From positions 1-13,186 of the forward strand of contig CBIFVZ010000093.1 in NCBI GenBank assembly GCA_966185765.1: a DNA stretch of 13,186 bases, in the 5' to 3' direction. How positions within the stretch are numbered: the stretch's first letter is position 1; each line of letters opens with the position of its first letter. Shown in pieces: positions 6,805 to 13,186 of this stretch. This DNA comes from CBIFVZ01 sp966185765 (GTDB lineage Bacteria; Pseudomonadota; Gammaproteobacteria; Enterobacterales; Enterobacteriaceae). The translations under genes were made by a program, and so were the position numbers. Under the pieces are notes generated by a model that made no database searches, was not told the origin of the DNA, and was given only the letters and a program-made list of their open reading frames with translations.

Positions 6805-6845
6805 CGCCGGGAGCAGACAACGCATCCCGGTGATTATCGTTTTTC
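6805..6845 (+). terminator. Weak terminator after hxpB
   Basis: CGCCGGGA (6805-6812) pairs with TCCCGGTG (6825-6832) with one G-T pair and a 12-nt loop. A run of five T follows only after 8 nt, so termination may be inefficient. Confidence 0.5.
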
Positions 6846-7107
6846 TTAACGATGTTTTACCACCTCCCTGCTTTGTCGCAGGCCACATAGATACCCGCCT
6901 AACTCAGGCCTGGCATCATAATGAATCCATAATAATGCCATTGCAGCAAGTGTCAGAACACCTCGTGCAATCTGGGCGCTGCGGTCAGTGTAAAGTAAGT
7001 ATGGCATCAGCCGGTATCAGCCACTGCTAATGATAATGGGCAGCAACGAATTCGTATTTGCATGATGCAACGGCAGAGATAAAGAGTTACAACGTCACCC
7101 TTTCTTC
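6846..7107. other. Intergenic region hxpB-ydjM with no recognised feature
   Basis: About 260 bp without a credible gene on either strand; open frames here lack a ribosome site and run into ydjM or its complement. No repeat or RNA structure stood out. Confidence 0.5.
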
Positions 7108-7109
7108 TG

Positions 7110-7143
7110 CTGTATAAAAACCCTATACTGGATGTATTGACAG
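7110..7143 (+). promoter_or_regulatory. Two adjacent LexA (SOS) boxes over the ydjM promoter
   Basis: Box A, CTGTATAAAAACCCTA (7110-7125), has a perfect left half and a degenerate right half. Box B, CTGGATGTATTGACAG (7128-7143), is a full CTG-N10-CAG match. The likely -10, TATACT (7124-7129), lies across their junction with a poor -35 (TTTCTT, 7101-7106) 17 bp upstream, so bound LexA would cover the promoter. E. coli ydjM is also an SOS gene with two LexA sites. Confidence 0.88.
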
Positions 7144-7160
7144 TTATTCTGGATTGCATC

Positions 7161-7745
7161 ATGACGGCGGAAGGCCATCTGCTCTTTTCCATCGCCTGTG
7201 CGGTATTTGCAAAAAATGCTGAACTCACGCCAGTGCTGGCCCAGGGTGACTGGTGGCATATTGTACCTGCAGCTGTACTTACCTGCCTGCTGCCGGATAT
7301 TGACCACCCTAAATCGTTTCTCGGCCAGCGTATTCCGTGGATATCGCGCCCGGTCGCGCGCATGTTTGGTCACCGTGGTTTCACCCACAGTCTGTTAGCG
7401 GTATTTGCCGGGCTGACGCTCTTCTACCTGAAAATTCCCGACAGCTGGCTGGTCCCTGCCGATGCAATTCAGGGGATGGTGCTGGGTTATCTGAGCCATA
7501 TCCTGGCCGATATGCTGACCCCCGCAGGCGTACCACTGTTGTGGCCCTGTCGCTGGCGCTTTCGTTTTCCGGTAGTGACCACGCAAAACGGCAACCACCT
7601 CGAGCGTATGGTGTGTATGGCTTTCTTTATTCTTGCGCTGTGGATGCCGCAAAATGTGCAAAAAAATGATGCTGTACGCTGGTCCAGCGAAGCCATTTCA
7701 CTGCTTCAGCACAGCTTTGAACGCTTTATTGATAACCAACGCTAG
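7161..7745 (+). CDS. ydjM: YdjM, SOS-induced inner-membrane metal-dependent hydrolase family protein
   Basis: 194 residues from the ATG at 7161, opening MTAEGHLLFS as in E. coli YdjM (196). A TTG start at 7137 would lie inside LexA box B and is rejected. The family (DUF457, LexA-binding, inner membrane-bound putative hydrolase) carries histidine/aspartate motifs in membrane helices: H6 in GHLLFS, DIDHPKS (46-52), HRGFTHS (71-77) and HILAD (113-117), all present. About four hydrophobic segments are visible, around 33-46, 75-90, 102-120 and 149-162. These residues suggest a metal-dependent phospholipid- or lipid-linked hydrolase, but the activity is unproven. The two LexA boxes indicate induction by DNA damage. 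The SD is a short GGAT (7151-7154). Confidence 0.94.
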   Translation: MTAEGHLLFSIACAVFAKNAELTPVLAQGDWWHIVPAAVLTCLLPDIDHPKSFLGQRIPWISRPVARMFGHRGFTHSLLAVFAGLTLFYLKIPDSWLVPADAIQGMVLGYLSHILADMLTPAGVPLLWPCRWRFRFPVVTTQNGNHLERMVCMAFFILALWMPQNVQKNDAVRWSSEAISLLQHSFERFIDNQR

Positions 7746-7886
7746 CCAAAAAAACCGCCTTTATATCAAAAAACATATAACCAATTACGTTTGAATATAA
7801 ACGCCATTGCGTGGGTTCTGATACCCTTGCGCCCATAAAGGCTGCTGAATCGAGCAGACCTGATAAAAATGCTCAGGAGATACGGA

Positions 7887-9278
7887 ATGAATTTTCCACT
7901 CATTGCGAACATTGTTGTGTTCGTTCTTTTACTACTGGGACTGGCGCAAATGCGCCACCGCCTATGGAGTCTGGCAAGAAAAGTACTGGTTGGTCTTGGC
8001 GTCGGCGTCGTTTTTGGCCTGGCATTGCAGCTTATTTATGGTGCCGACAATCCAGTTCTGAAAGCATCTATCTCCTGGTTTAACATTGTCGGTAACGGTT
8101 ACGTACAGCTGTTGCAAATGATTGTCATGCCGCTGGTATTTGCCTGTATTCTTAATGCCGTCGCGCGCCTGCACAATGCATCTTCATTGGGCAAAATTAG
8201 CGTGCTGACCATCGGGACTCTGCTGTTTACCACCCTTATTGCAGCACTAGTCGGGGTACTGGTCACCAACATGTTTGGTCTGACTGCTGAAGGACTGGTT
8301 CAGGGCAGCGCAGAAACTGCGCGCCTGAACGCCATTGAGTCGAACTACGCAGGCAAAGTTGCTTCTCTCTCCGTACCGCAACTCATTTTGTCGTTTATCC
8401 CGAAAAACCCGTTTGCCGATCTGACGGGTGCCAACCCAACCTCTATTATCAGCGTGGTGATTTTTGCTGCCTTCCTTGGCGTGGCGGCACTGAAGCTACT
8501 CAAAGAAGATGCGCCAAAAGGCGAACGCGTACTGGCCGCTATCGATACGCTGCAAAGTTGGGTGATGAAACTGGTGCGTCTGGTGATGCTGCTTACACCG
8601 TACGGTGTGCTGGCACTGATGACGAAAGTCGTTGCAGGTTCAAACCTGCAGGACATCATTAAGCTTGGCAGTTTCGTCGTTGCCTCTTATCTCGGCCTTG
8701 CCATTATGTTTGTGGTACATGCGCTGTTACTGGCAATCACTGGCGTCAGCCCGCTCAAATATTTCCGCAAGGTCTGGCCCGTGCTGACGTTTGCTTTTAC
8801 TAGCCGTTCCAGCGCAGCCAGCATTCCGCTTAATGTTGAAGCGCAAACCCGTCGCCTGGGCATACCAGAATCCATTGCCAGCTTCTCGGCTTCATTTGGT
8901 GCCACTATCGGTCAGAATGGTTGTGCCGGTCTGTATCCGGCAATGCTGGCCGTTATGGTCGCGCCCACGGTCGGTATCAATCCACTTGACCCGATATGGA
9001 TTGCTACTCTGGTGGGGTTAGTCACAATAAGCTCTGCGGGTGTGGCAGGCGTTGGCGGCGGTGCGACCTTTGCTGCCCTGATTGTTCTGCCTGCGATGGG
9101 CCTGCCTGTCACGCTGGTTGCGCTGCTGATTTCCGTTGAGCCGCTGATTGATATGGGCCGTACTGCCCTGAATGTCAGTGGTTCGATGACTGCTGGCACC
9201 ATCACCAGCCAGTTACTGCGCCAGACCGATAAGGACATTTTGAACAGCGAAGAAGAAGCCGAACTGGCGCATCGTTAA
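7887..9278 (+). CDS. tcyP: L-cystine/sulfocysteine importer TcyP (YdjN)
   Basis: 463 residues, identical in length to E. coli TcyP, from the ATG at 7887 with AGGAGA (7875-7880) 6 nt upstream. It belongs to the dicarboxylate/amino acid:cation symporter (DAACS, SLC1-like) family and carries L-cystine into the cell. Seen: several transmembrane spans from residue 5 onward, the serine-rich re-entrant loop TSRSSAASIPLN (305-316), the GATIGQNGCAGLYPA segment (338-352), and the substrate/cation-site helix DMGRTALNVSG (422-432) with D422, R425 and N429. In E. coli it is under CysB control and responds to sulphur supply; I could not pick out a CysB site in the 141 bp upstream. It is monocistronic, ending in a strong terminator. 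Confidence 0.96.
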   Translation: MNFPLIANIVVFVLLLLGLAQMRHRLWSLARKVLVGLGVGVVFGLALQLIYGADNPVLKASISWFNIVGNGYVQLLQMIVMPLVFACILNAVARLHNASSLGKISVLTIGTLLFTTLIAALVGVLVTNMFGLTAEGLVQGSAETARLNAIESNYAGKVASLSVPQLILSFIPKNPFADLTGANPTSIISVVIFAAFLGVAALKLLKEDAPKGERVLAAIDTLQSWVMKLVRLVMLLTPYGVLALMTKVVAGSNLQDIIKLGSFVVASYLGLAIMFVVHALLLAITGVSPLKYFRKVWPVLTFAFTSRSSAASIPLNVEAQTRRLGIPESIASFSASFGATIGQNGCAGLYPAMLAVMVAPTVGINPLDPIWIATLVGLVTISSAGVAGVGGGATFAALIVLPAMGLPVTLVALLISVEPLIDMGRTALNVSGSMTAGTITSQLLRQTDKDILNSEEEAELAHR

Positions 9279-9296
9279 ATGTTCACTGCGTAACAG

Positions 9297-9319
9297 GGGC
9301 GCCCACGGGCGCCCTTTTT
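9297..9319 (+). terminator. Rho-independent terminator of tcyP
   Basis: GGGCGCC (9297-9303) and GGCGCCC (9308-9314) form a 7-bp all-GC stem with a 4-nt loop, immediately followed by TTTTT. It begins 18 nt after the stop codon. Confidence 0.95.
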
Positions 9320-9460
9320 ATTGCCACTGGTGGCACAACAAATATTGTGGAGCAATAAAACAGGCAGATTCAGGCGGACGGCGCAATTTTAAGACATTTC
9401 CAGAAAAGAGAATTCCTGACTGACCCGCCACGCGTGCTGACCACGACAAACAGCACAGGT

Positions 9461-9490
9461 AAAAAGCCCCAGAAATCCACTGCCACGGGG
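9461..9490 (-). terminator. Possible weak terminator downstream of cedA
   Basis: On the minus strand CCCC (9487-9490) pairs with GGGG (9467-9470), extendable by one G-U, followed by C and TTTTT. The stem is short and the loop long, so this is tentative. Confidence 0.35.
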
Positions 9491-9526
9491 AGAGTTGCAA
9501 TGTTGGGGGAGAGAAAGGCTGGACTG

Positions 9527-9760
9527 TCAGACCTCTTCATCCTGACGAACCTGATCGGCCCAGCGCTGTGCCGCCTGTGGCATATCAAACGCTGGCGAGC
9601 GGCAAAATGCATCGCCCACCAGCACAAATGCTACGAACTTGCCGCGCAGTTGCCAAACATCCCGATACTCGTCCAGCCGACGCGCGTGGTCCGGCGGTGC
9701 AGGCTCCACACGTGGGGTATAGCTGATTATCTGTCGGTTTTGTTGACGTAGAGGTTTCAT
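9527..9760 (-). CDS. cedA: CedA, cell division activator / RNA polymerase-binding protein
   Basis: 77 residues (E. coli 80) when started at the ATG at 9758-9760, which gives MKPLRQQNRQIISYTPR, the E. coli opening. The frame is open upstream to 9934, but that part has no family resemblance and runs into the katE promoter, so it is rejected. The start lacks a clear Shine-Dalgarno. CedA relieves the division block caused by over-replication in a dnaA(cos) strain and binds DNA and RNA polymerase. Visible: basic N-terminal tail, the conserved core EYRDVWQLRGKFVAFVL, then SPAFDMPQAAQRWADQVRQ. Its C-terminal end is three residues shorter than E. coli. It is divergent from katE across 213 bp. Confidence 0.93.
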   Translation of the reverse strand: MKPLRQQNRQIISYTPRVEPAPPDHARRLDEYRDVWQLRGKFVAFVLVGDAFCRSPAFDMPQAAQRWADQVRQDEEV

Positions 9761-9868
9761 AAGTACGGCTTGTCGATTTATTCCTGACGGGCGAAAACAA
9801 ATAATAGCGGATTTGCACTGTGCCCGTCGCGCATACCGTGCGTTAAACGGAGGCTTTACTGCCCGTAT

Positions 9869-9899
9869 CAGGCACTTCCCTATGCATGTTCTATAGTTA
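9869..9899 (+). promoter_or_regulatory. katE promoter, sigma-S type
   Basis: CTATAGTTA (9891-9899), preceded by TGTT, is close to the sigma-S -10 consensus CTATACTTA. The -35 region at 9869-9874 (CAGGCA) is poor, as usual for sigma-S promoters. It lies about 75 nt before the katE ATG; katE is a classic RpoS-dependent gene in E. coli. Confidence 0.72.
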
Positions 9900-9973
9900 G
9901 AGGGTTTTTTTACCACGTGAACAAGACGTAACAACGACCAGATTTCAGTTATGAAAATAAGGAGACGAGTTCA

Positions 9974-12226
9974 ATGTCGATACACAACAAATACCCTCAT
10001 ACCGCCCCGGTTACCGACGCCCGTGAATCTCAGCCAGGCCTCGATTCTCTTGCCCCTGCAGATAACTCTCACCGCCCAGAGCCAAAGCCCAGCGCACCGG
10101 GTGAACAACCCACCGCGCCTGGCAGCCTGAAAGCGCCAGATACCCACTCAGAGAAACTGGATGCGCTGGAATCATTTCGTAAAGGCAGCGAGAACTTCCC
10201 ACTGACAACCAACCAGGGGACACGCATCGCTGATGACCAGAACTCTCTGCGCGCCGGTACGCGCGGGCCTACGTTGCTGGAAGATTTTATCCTGCGAGAG
10301 AAAATCACCCACTTCGACCATGAGCGTATTCCCGAGCGTATCGTACACGCCCGAGGTTCGGCAGCGCATGGGGTATTTCGTCCTTACAAAAGTCTGGCTG
10401 ATATTACTAAAGCCTCATTTCTGGCAGACCCCAACAAAGAAACGCCCGTTTTTGTACGCTTTTCTACTGTTCAGGGAGGCGCCGGTTCAGCCGATACGGT
10501 GCGAGATATTCGCGGCTTTGCGACCAAATTCTACACCGATGAAGGCATCTTCGACCTGGTTGGCAACAATACCCCTATTTTCTTCTTGCAGGATGCAATG
10601 AAGTTCCCGGATTTCGTCCATGCGGTAAAACCGGAACCACACTGGGCTATTCCGCAGGGTGCCAGCGCGCACGACACATTCTGGGACTATATCTCGCTGC
10701 AGCCAGAAACGCTGCATAACGTGATGTGGGCCATGTCTGACCGCGGCCTTCCTCGCAGCTACCGCACTATGGAAGGGTTTGGTATTCATACTTTTCGCCT
10801 GATTAACGCCCAGGGAAAAGCCACGTTCGTACGCTTTCACTGGAAACCGACGGCAGGTAAAGCCTCACTCCTTTGGGATGAATCGCAAAAACTCACCGGT
10901 CGGGATCCGGACTTTCACCGCCGCGATCTGTGGGAAGCCATTGAGGCCGGAGATTACCCGGAATTTGAGCTGGGGCTGCAGCTCATCCCGGAAGAAGACG
11001 AGTTTGCATTTGATTTCGACCTTCTTGACCCAACCAAACTGATCCCTGAAGAGCTGGTGCCAGTACAACTGGTAGGCAAAATGACCCTCAACCGCAACCC
11101 GGATAACTTCTTTGCTGAAAACGAACAAGTGGCGTTTCACCCGGGTCATATCGTGCCGGGGCTGGACTTCACTAACGATCCATTGTTACAGGGGCGTCTT
11201 TTTTCCTATACCGACACTCAAATCAGTCGCCTGGGTGGACCAAACTTTCACGAAATCCCGATTAATCGCCCCACCTGTCCTTATCACAACTTCCAGCGCG
11301 ATGGCATGCACCGGATGGATATTGAGACCAACCCCGCGAACTATGAACCCAACTCCATCAACGACAACTGGCCAAGAGAAACACCGCCAGGGCCACAACG
11401 TGGTGGCTTTGAGTCGTATCAGGAACGCATGGATGGGCATAAAGTGCGCGAGCGCAGTCCCTCTTTCTCGGAATATTATGCGCAACCCCGTCTGTTCTGG
11501 CTTAGCCAGACACCAGTAGAGCAGCAGCACATTATTGATGCCTTCAGCTTTGAACTCAGTAAAGTGGTACGCACCTATATCCGCGAACGGGTTGTTGACG
11601 AACTGACACGTATTGATAACCAACTTGCTCAGTGTGTGGCGAAGAATCTGGGTATTGAACTGACGGACGAGCAACTTAACCGAGCGCCTCCTGAGGACGT
11701 TAACGGCCTGAAAAAAGATGCGTCCCTGAGTCTGTACGCCATACCGAGTGGCAACGTAAAAGGTCGCGTGGTGGCGGTATTACTTAATGATAACGTTCGT
11801 TCGGCAGATCTACTGGGGGTGCTTAAAGAGCTAAAAGCAGCAGGTGTGCATGCGAAGCTGCTTTACAGCCGAATGGGCGAAATCACGGCCGATGATGGTT
11901 CGTGCATTAAAGCAATGGGTACCTTCAGTAACACACCGTCAGTTACCGTCGATGCGGTCATCGTCCCCTGCGGCGATATCGCCTCAATTATCGATAACGG
12001 TGATGCCGTCTATTATTTACTCGAAGCATGGAAGCACCTTAAAGTTATCGGACTGCTAGGCGACGCGCGCCAGTTCCGCAGCAAACTGGCAGCAGTCAGC
12101 GCTACCGATGCGGGACTTATCGAAGCTGATAATACCAGTGGCAGCTTTGTTGATGACTTTTTGCAACAGCTCGCCGCACACCGCGTGTGGGCGCGTGAAG
12201 GAAAGACAGGTAGTGTGCCAGCCTGA
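9974..12226 (+). CDS. katE: Catalase HPII (large-subunit, monofunctional)
   Basis: KatE breaks hydrogen peroxide to water and oxygen in the cytoplasm, mainly in stationary phase. 750 residues against 753 in E. coli; the 3-residue offset lies in the variable Pro-rich N-terminal extension (about 1-75). Heme-pocket residues are intact: distal His125 (VHARGSAAHG), Asn198 (VGNNTP), proximal Tyr412 (GRLFSYTDTQ), and His389 (AFHPGH), equivalent to the E. coli His392 that cross-links to the tyrosine. Asp194, in the substrate channel of HPII, is also kept. Residues about 592-750 form the flavodoxin-like C-terminal domain typical of large-subunit catalases (SLYAIPSGNVKGRVVAVLL onward). AAGGAG (9959-9964) precedes the ATG by 9 nt. 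It has its own sigma-S-type promoter and a strong terminator. Confidence 0.98.
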   Translation: MSIHNKYPHTAPVTDARESQPGLDSLAPADNSHRPEPKPSAPGEQPTAPGSLKAPDTHSEKLDALESFRKGSENFPLTTNQGTRIADDQNSLRAGTRGPTLLEDFILREKITHFDHERIPERIVHARGSAAHGVFRPYKSLADITKASFLADPNKETPVFVRFSTVQGGAGSADTVRDIRGFATKFYTDEGIFDLVGNNTPIFFLQDAMKFPDFVHAVKPEPHWAIPQGASAHDTFWDYISLQPETLHNVMWAMSDRGLPRSYRTMEGFGIHTFRLINAQGKATFVRFHWKPTAGKASLLWDESQKLTGRDPDFHRRDLWEAIEAGDYPEFELGLQLIPEEDEFAFDFDLLDPTKLIPEELVPVQLVGKMTLNRNPDNFFAENEQVAFHPGHIVPGLDFTNDPLLQGRLFSYTDTQISRLGGPNFHEIPINRPTCPYHNFQRDGMHRMDIETNPANYEPNSINDNWPRETPPGPQRGGFESYQERMDGHKVRERSPSFSEYYAQPRLFWLSQTPVEQQHIIDAFSFELSKVVRTYIRERVVDELTRIDNQLAQCVAKNLGIELTDEQLNRAPPEDVNGLKKDASLSLYAIPSGNVKGRVVAVLLNDNVRSADLLGVLKELKAAGVHAKLLYSRMGEITADDGSCIKAMGTFSNTPSVTVDAVIVPCGDIASIIDNGDAVYYLLEAWKHLKVIGLLGDARQFRSKLAAVSATDAGLIEADNTSGSFVDDFLQQLAAHRVWAREGKTGSVPA

Positions 12227-12243
12227 TGGCTCATCGACTCAGC

Positions 12244-12271
12244 AAAACCGGCCTCCTGCGCCGGTTTTTTT
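12244..12271 (+). terminator. Rho-independent terminator of katE
   Basis: AAAACCGGC (12244-12252) pairs with GCCGGTTTT (12260-12268), 9 bp with a 7-nt loop, running into a T-tract. It starts 17 nt after the katE stop. Confidence 0.95.
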
Positions 12272-12304
12272 ATGTCTTTTCATCAAACGTGGTGCGTGTT
12301 TACG

Positions 12305-12330
12305 ATATCACCGGGTGTTCCCGATATACT
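12305..12330 (+). promoter_or_regulatory. Candidate promoter with overlapping dyad for the lipoprotein gene
   Basis: TATACT (12325-12330) is a good -10; no strong -35 is seen 17 bp upstream (ACGATA). An inverted repeat ATATC (12305-12309) / GATAT (12323-12327), with CGGG/CCCG inside, fills the spacer and overlaps the -10, a position suited to a repressor. The start codon follows 39 nt after the -10. Confidence 0.4.
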
Positions 12331-12369
12331 CATCAGGCAATGGATAACACAATACCTCAAGGAAATCCG

Positions 12370-12891
12370 ATGAAAAAAATGACGTTATGTACTGCTATGC
12401 TCGCCCTTCTTCTTGCAGGCTGTGACGGGCAAAACGCCACTGACAGTACGCCTGTCGGCAATTTCTCCGCTAAACAAGAAACGCTCTCTTCTGCCAGTGC
12501 TGCAGATATCAAATCCGACCTGGATGAGCTTAATAACATCATCAACAGCGCAAACAGCGAAGCCATCAGCATGCGTGATGAGCTGATGAAGGCAAACAGT
12601 AACAACGATAAAAATGCAGCGACGGCAGTACTTAAGCGATCGCAGAACCTGCAGGAGAGCACCAATGCTAAACTTATCGCACTTACCCTGAAAAGCCAGG
12701 AGGTTCAGGGACTGCGCCTGAAAATTGTAGAAGGCAATATGAAGGCAATTGCAATGGCAAAAATTGCCAGCAAAGACATGCTCTCCGAAGCCGACAGAAA
12801 AGAACTCAGCGCATTGGGCAAGCAATCTGTCGCTTTACAGATGCAGGCAGGAACACAGCTTAATGAACTAAACCGCCAGTACAGCAAGTGA
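12370..12891 (+). CDS. Putative lipoprotein, helical, unknown function, likely inner-membrane retained
   Basis: 173 residues from the ATG at 12370 (AAGGAA at 12359-12364); open frame upstream overlaps the katE terminator and is rejected. MKKMTLCTAMLALLLAGC is a lipoprotein signal with lipobox LAGC and acylated Cys18. The next residue is Asp, which in Enterobacteriaceae is the Lol-avoidance signal, so the protein should stay in the inner membrane facing the periplasm. The mature part is almost all predicted helix: a Ser/Asn/Ala-rich segment (ADIKSDLDELNNIINSANSEA), then long amphipathic stretches (LQESTNAKLIALTLKSQEVQGLRLKIVEGN) of coiled-coil type. There is no cysteine beyond Cys18 in the mature chain and no catalytic motif. 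I do not recognise the family. It follows the katE terminator and has its own promoter candidate and terminator. Confidence 0.85.
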   Translation: MKKMTLCTAMLALLLAGCDGQNATDSTPVGNFSAKQETLSSASAADIKSDLDELNNIINSANSEAISMRDELMKANSNNDKNAATAVLKRSQNLQESTNAKLIALTLKSQEVQGLRLKIVEGNMKAIAMAKIASKDMLSEADRKELSALGKQSVALQMQAGTQLNELNRQYSK

Positions 12892-12921
12892 TTCACCTGC
12901 CATAAATAAGCCAAACCTTTA

Positions 12922-12964
12922 ACAGGAACCTGAAAAGTCCCCTTCCAGCGGGTTCCTGTCTTTT
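12922..12964 (+). terminator. Terminator of the lipoprotein gene
   Basis: ACAGGAACC (12922-12930) pairs perfectly with GGTTCCTGT (12951-12959) around a 20-nt loop and is followed by CTTTTG. A second small hairpin, TTGCTC/GAGCAA, lies at 12963-12979. Confidence 0.7.
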
Positions 12965-12979
12965 GCTCTCTGAGAGCAA

Positions 12980-13114
12980 GATGGGCCGGTATTTACCCAG
13001 TAGCGTAATAATGGCCTGATATCACCTACCGTCGTCTGAAATTAGCCTAAACGCACTTAAAAGCACCAAAAAATAATAGTTCCTTCCTGAAAGGCGTCTT
13101 ACCTGCTTTCGCAG
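12980..13114. other. Right-hand intergenic stretch
   Basis: No gene recognised. On the minus strand it contains a CTGC-GAAA-GCAG tetraloop hairpin (13103-13114), a short CCTT/AAGG stem (13082-13094) and six T (13068-13073), which could together end transcription of a minus-strand gene coming from the right. Confidence 0.4.
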
Positions 13115-13186
13115 TCATACAGGAATACGTCCCACCACAGGGTGTTTATTACCGCCTTTTGGATACAAAACCAGCCAGAATAAAAT
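13115..13186 (-). CDS. Possible C-terminal end of a minus-strand gene cut by the window edge
   Basis: Read on the minus strand from the window edge, 23 codons stay open to TGA at 13115-13117, beginning ILFWLVLYPKGGNKHPV and ending GRIPV. The hydrophobic run followed by a basic polar tail looks like the end of a small inner-membrane protein. Hairpins and a T-tract downstream fit a gene end. The length is too short to exclude chance, and no family can be named. Confidence 0.3.
   Translation of the reverse strand: MLFWLVLYPKGGNKHPVVGRIPV

Noticed and set aside
7761..7780. TTATAT/ATATAA hairpin after ydjM
   Set aside because: Six A-T pairs only and no T-tract after it, so it is too weak to call a terminator.
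9370..9540. 56-codon minus-strand frame overlapping the end of cedA by 14 nt, with a hydrophobic segment
   Set aside because: No proper Shine-Dalgarno, runs through the likely cedA terminator, and resembles no known protein.
9761..9934. 58-codon N-terminal extension of cedA
   Set aside because: No similarity to CedA and it crosses the katE promoter; the internal ATG at 9760 gives the conserved start.
11186..11674. 162-codon minus-strand frame inside katE
   Set aside because: Shadow of katE, which is intact and conserved through this segment.
1..13186. Mobile elements, prophage, CRISPR, defence or toxin-antitoxin genes
   Set aside because: No transposase, integrase, tRNA-linked repeats, CRISPR repeats or recognisable defence proteins in any frame; gene order is conserved core chromosome.

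Overview
The window is chromosomal DNA from a member of the Enterobacteriaceae. Almost every gene can be recognised from its protein sequence as an orthologue of an Escherichia coli gene, in the E. coli order: infC, thrS, ydiY, ydiZ, yniA, yniB, yniC/hxpB, ydjM, tcyP(ydjN), cedA, katE. The proteins differ enough from E. coli K-12 (clearly different residues in YniA, YniC and KatE) that this is a related genus or species, but I cannot name it from the sequence.

Layout. Positions 1-2434 (minus strand) hold the start of the infC-thrS translation operon: a thrS promoter, a structured thrS leader with the threonyl-tRNA-like operator, complete thrS, and the first 104 codons of infC, which uses an AUU start codon. 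Positions 2483-2745 (minus) hold a small, possibly decaying exported-protein gene with its own strong terminator. Positions 2914-3704 (minus) hold ydiY (DUF481 outer-membrane protein) and its terminator. Positions 3705-4110 form an AT-rich gap where E. coli carries pfkB; no pfkB is present here. Positions 4111-5365 (plus) hold ydiZ and the fructosamine-kinase-like yniA, convergent with yniB (5422-5958, minus). yniC/hxpB (HAD sugar phosphatase) diverges from yniB. ydjM follows, with two LexA boxes over its promoter, and then the L-cystine importer tcyP with a strong terminator. cedA (minus) and katE (plus) diverge from a shared 213-bp region containing a sigma-S-type -10. After the katE terminator comes a lipoprotein gene that I do not recognise (12370-12891). 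The right edge may contain the last 23 codons of a minus-strand gene.

The genes form no single pathway. They are housekeeping translation genes beside stationary-phase and stress functions: catalase HPII, SOS-controlled ydjM, cystine uptake and metabolite-repair enzymes. Compared with the E. coli K-12 order, pfkB, arpB, ydjO and the chb genes after katE are missing, and two genes are extra (the small exported protein and the lipoprotein). I find no phage, transposon, CRISPR, toxin-antitoxin or defence genes, and no convincing new multi-gene system. The observations most worth checking are the pfkB-less junction, the inner-membrane-type lipoprotein with a dyad over its promoter, the eroded exported-protein gene, and the short ORF upstream of ydiZ.
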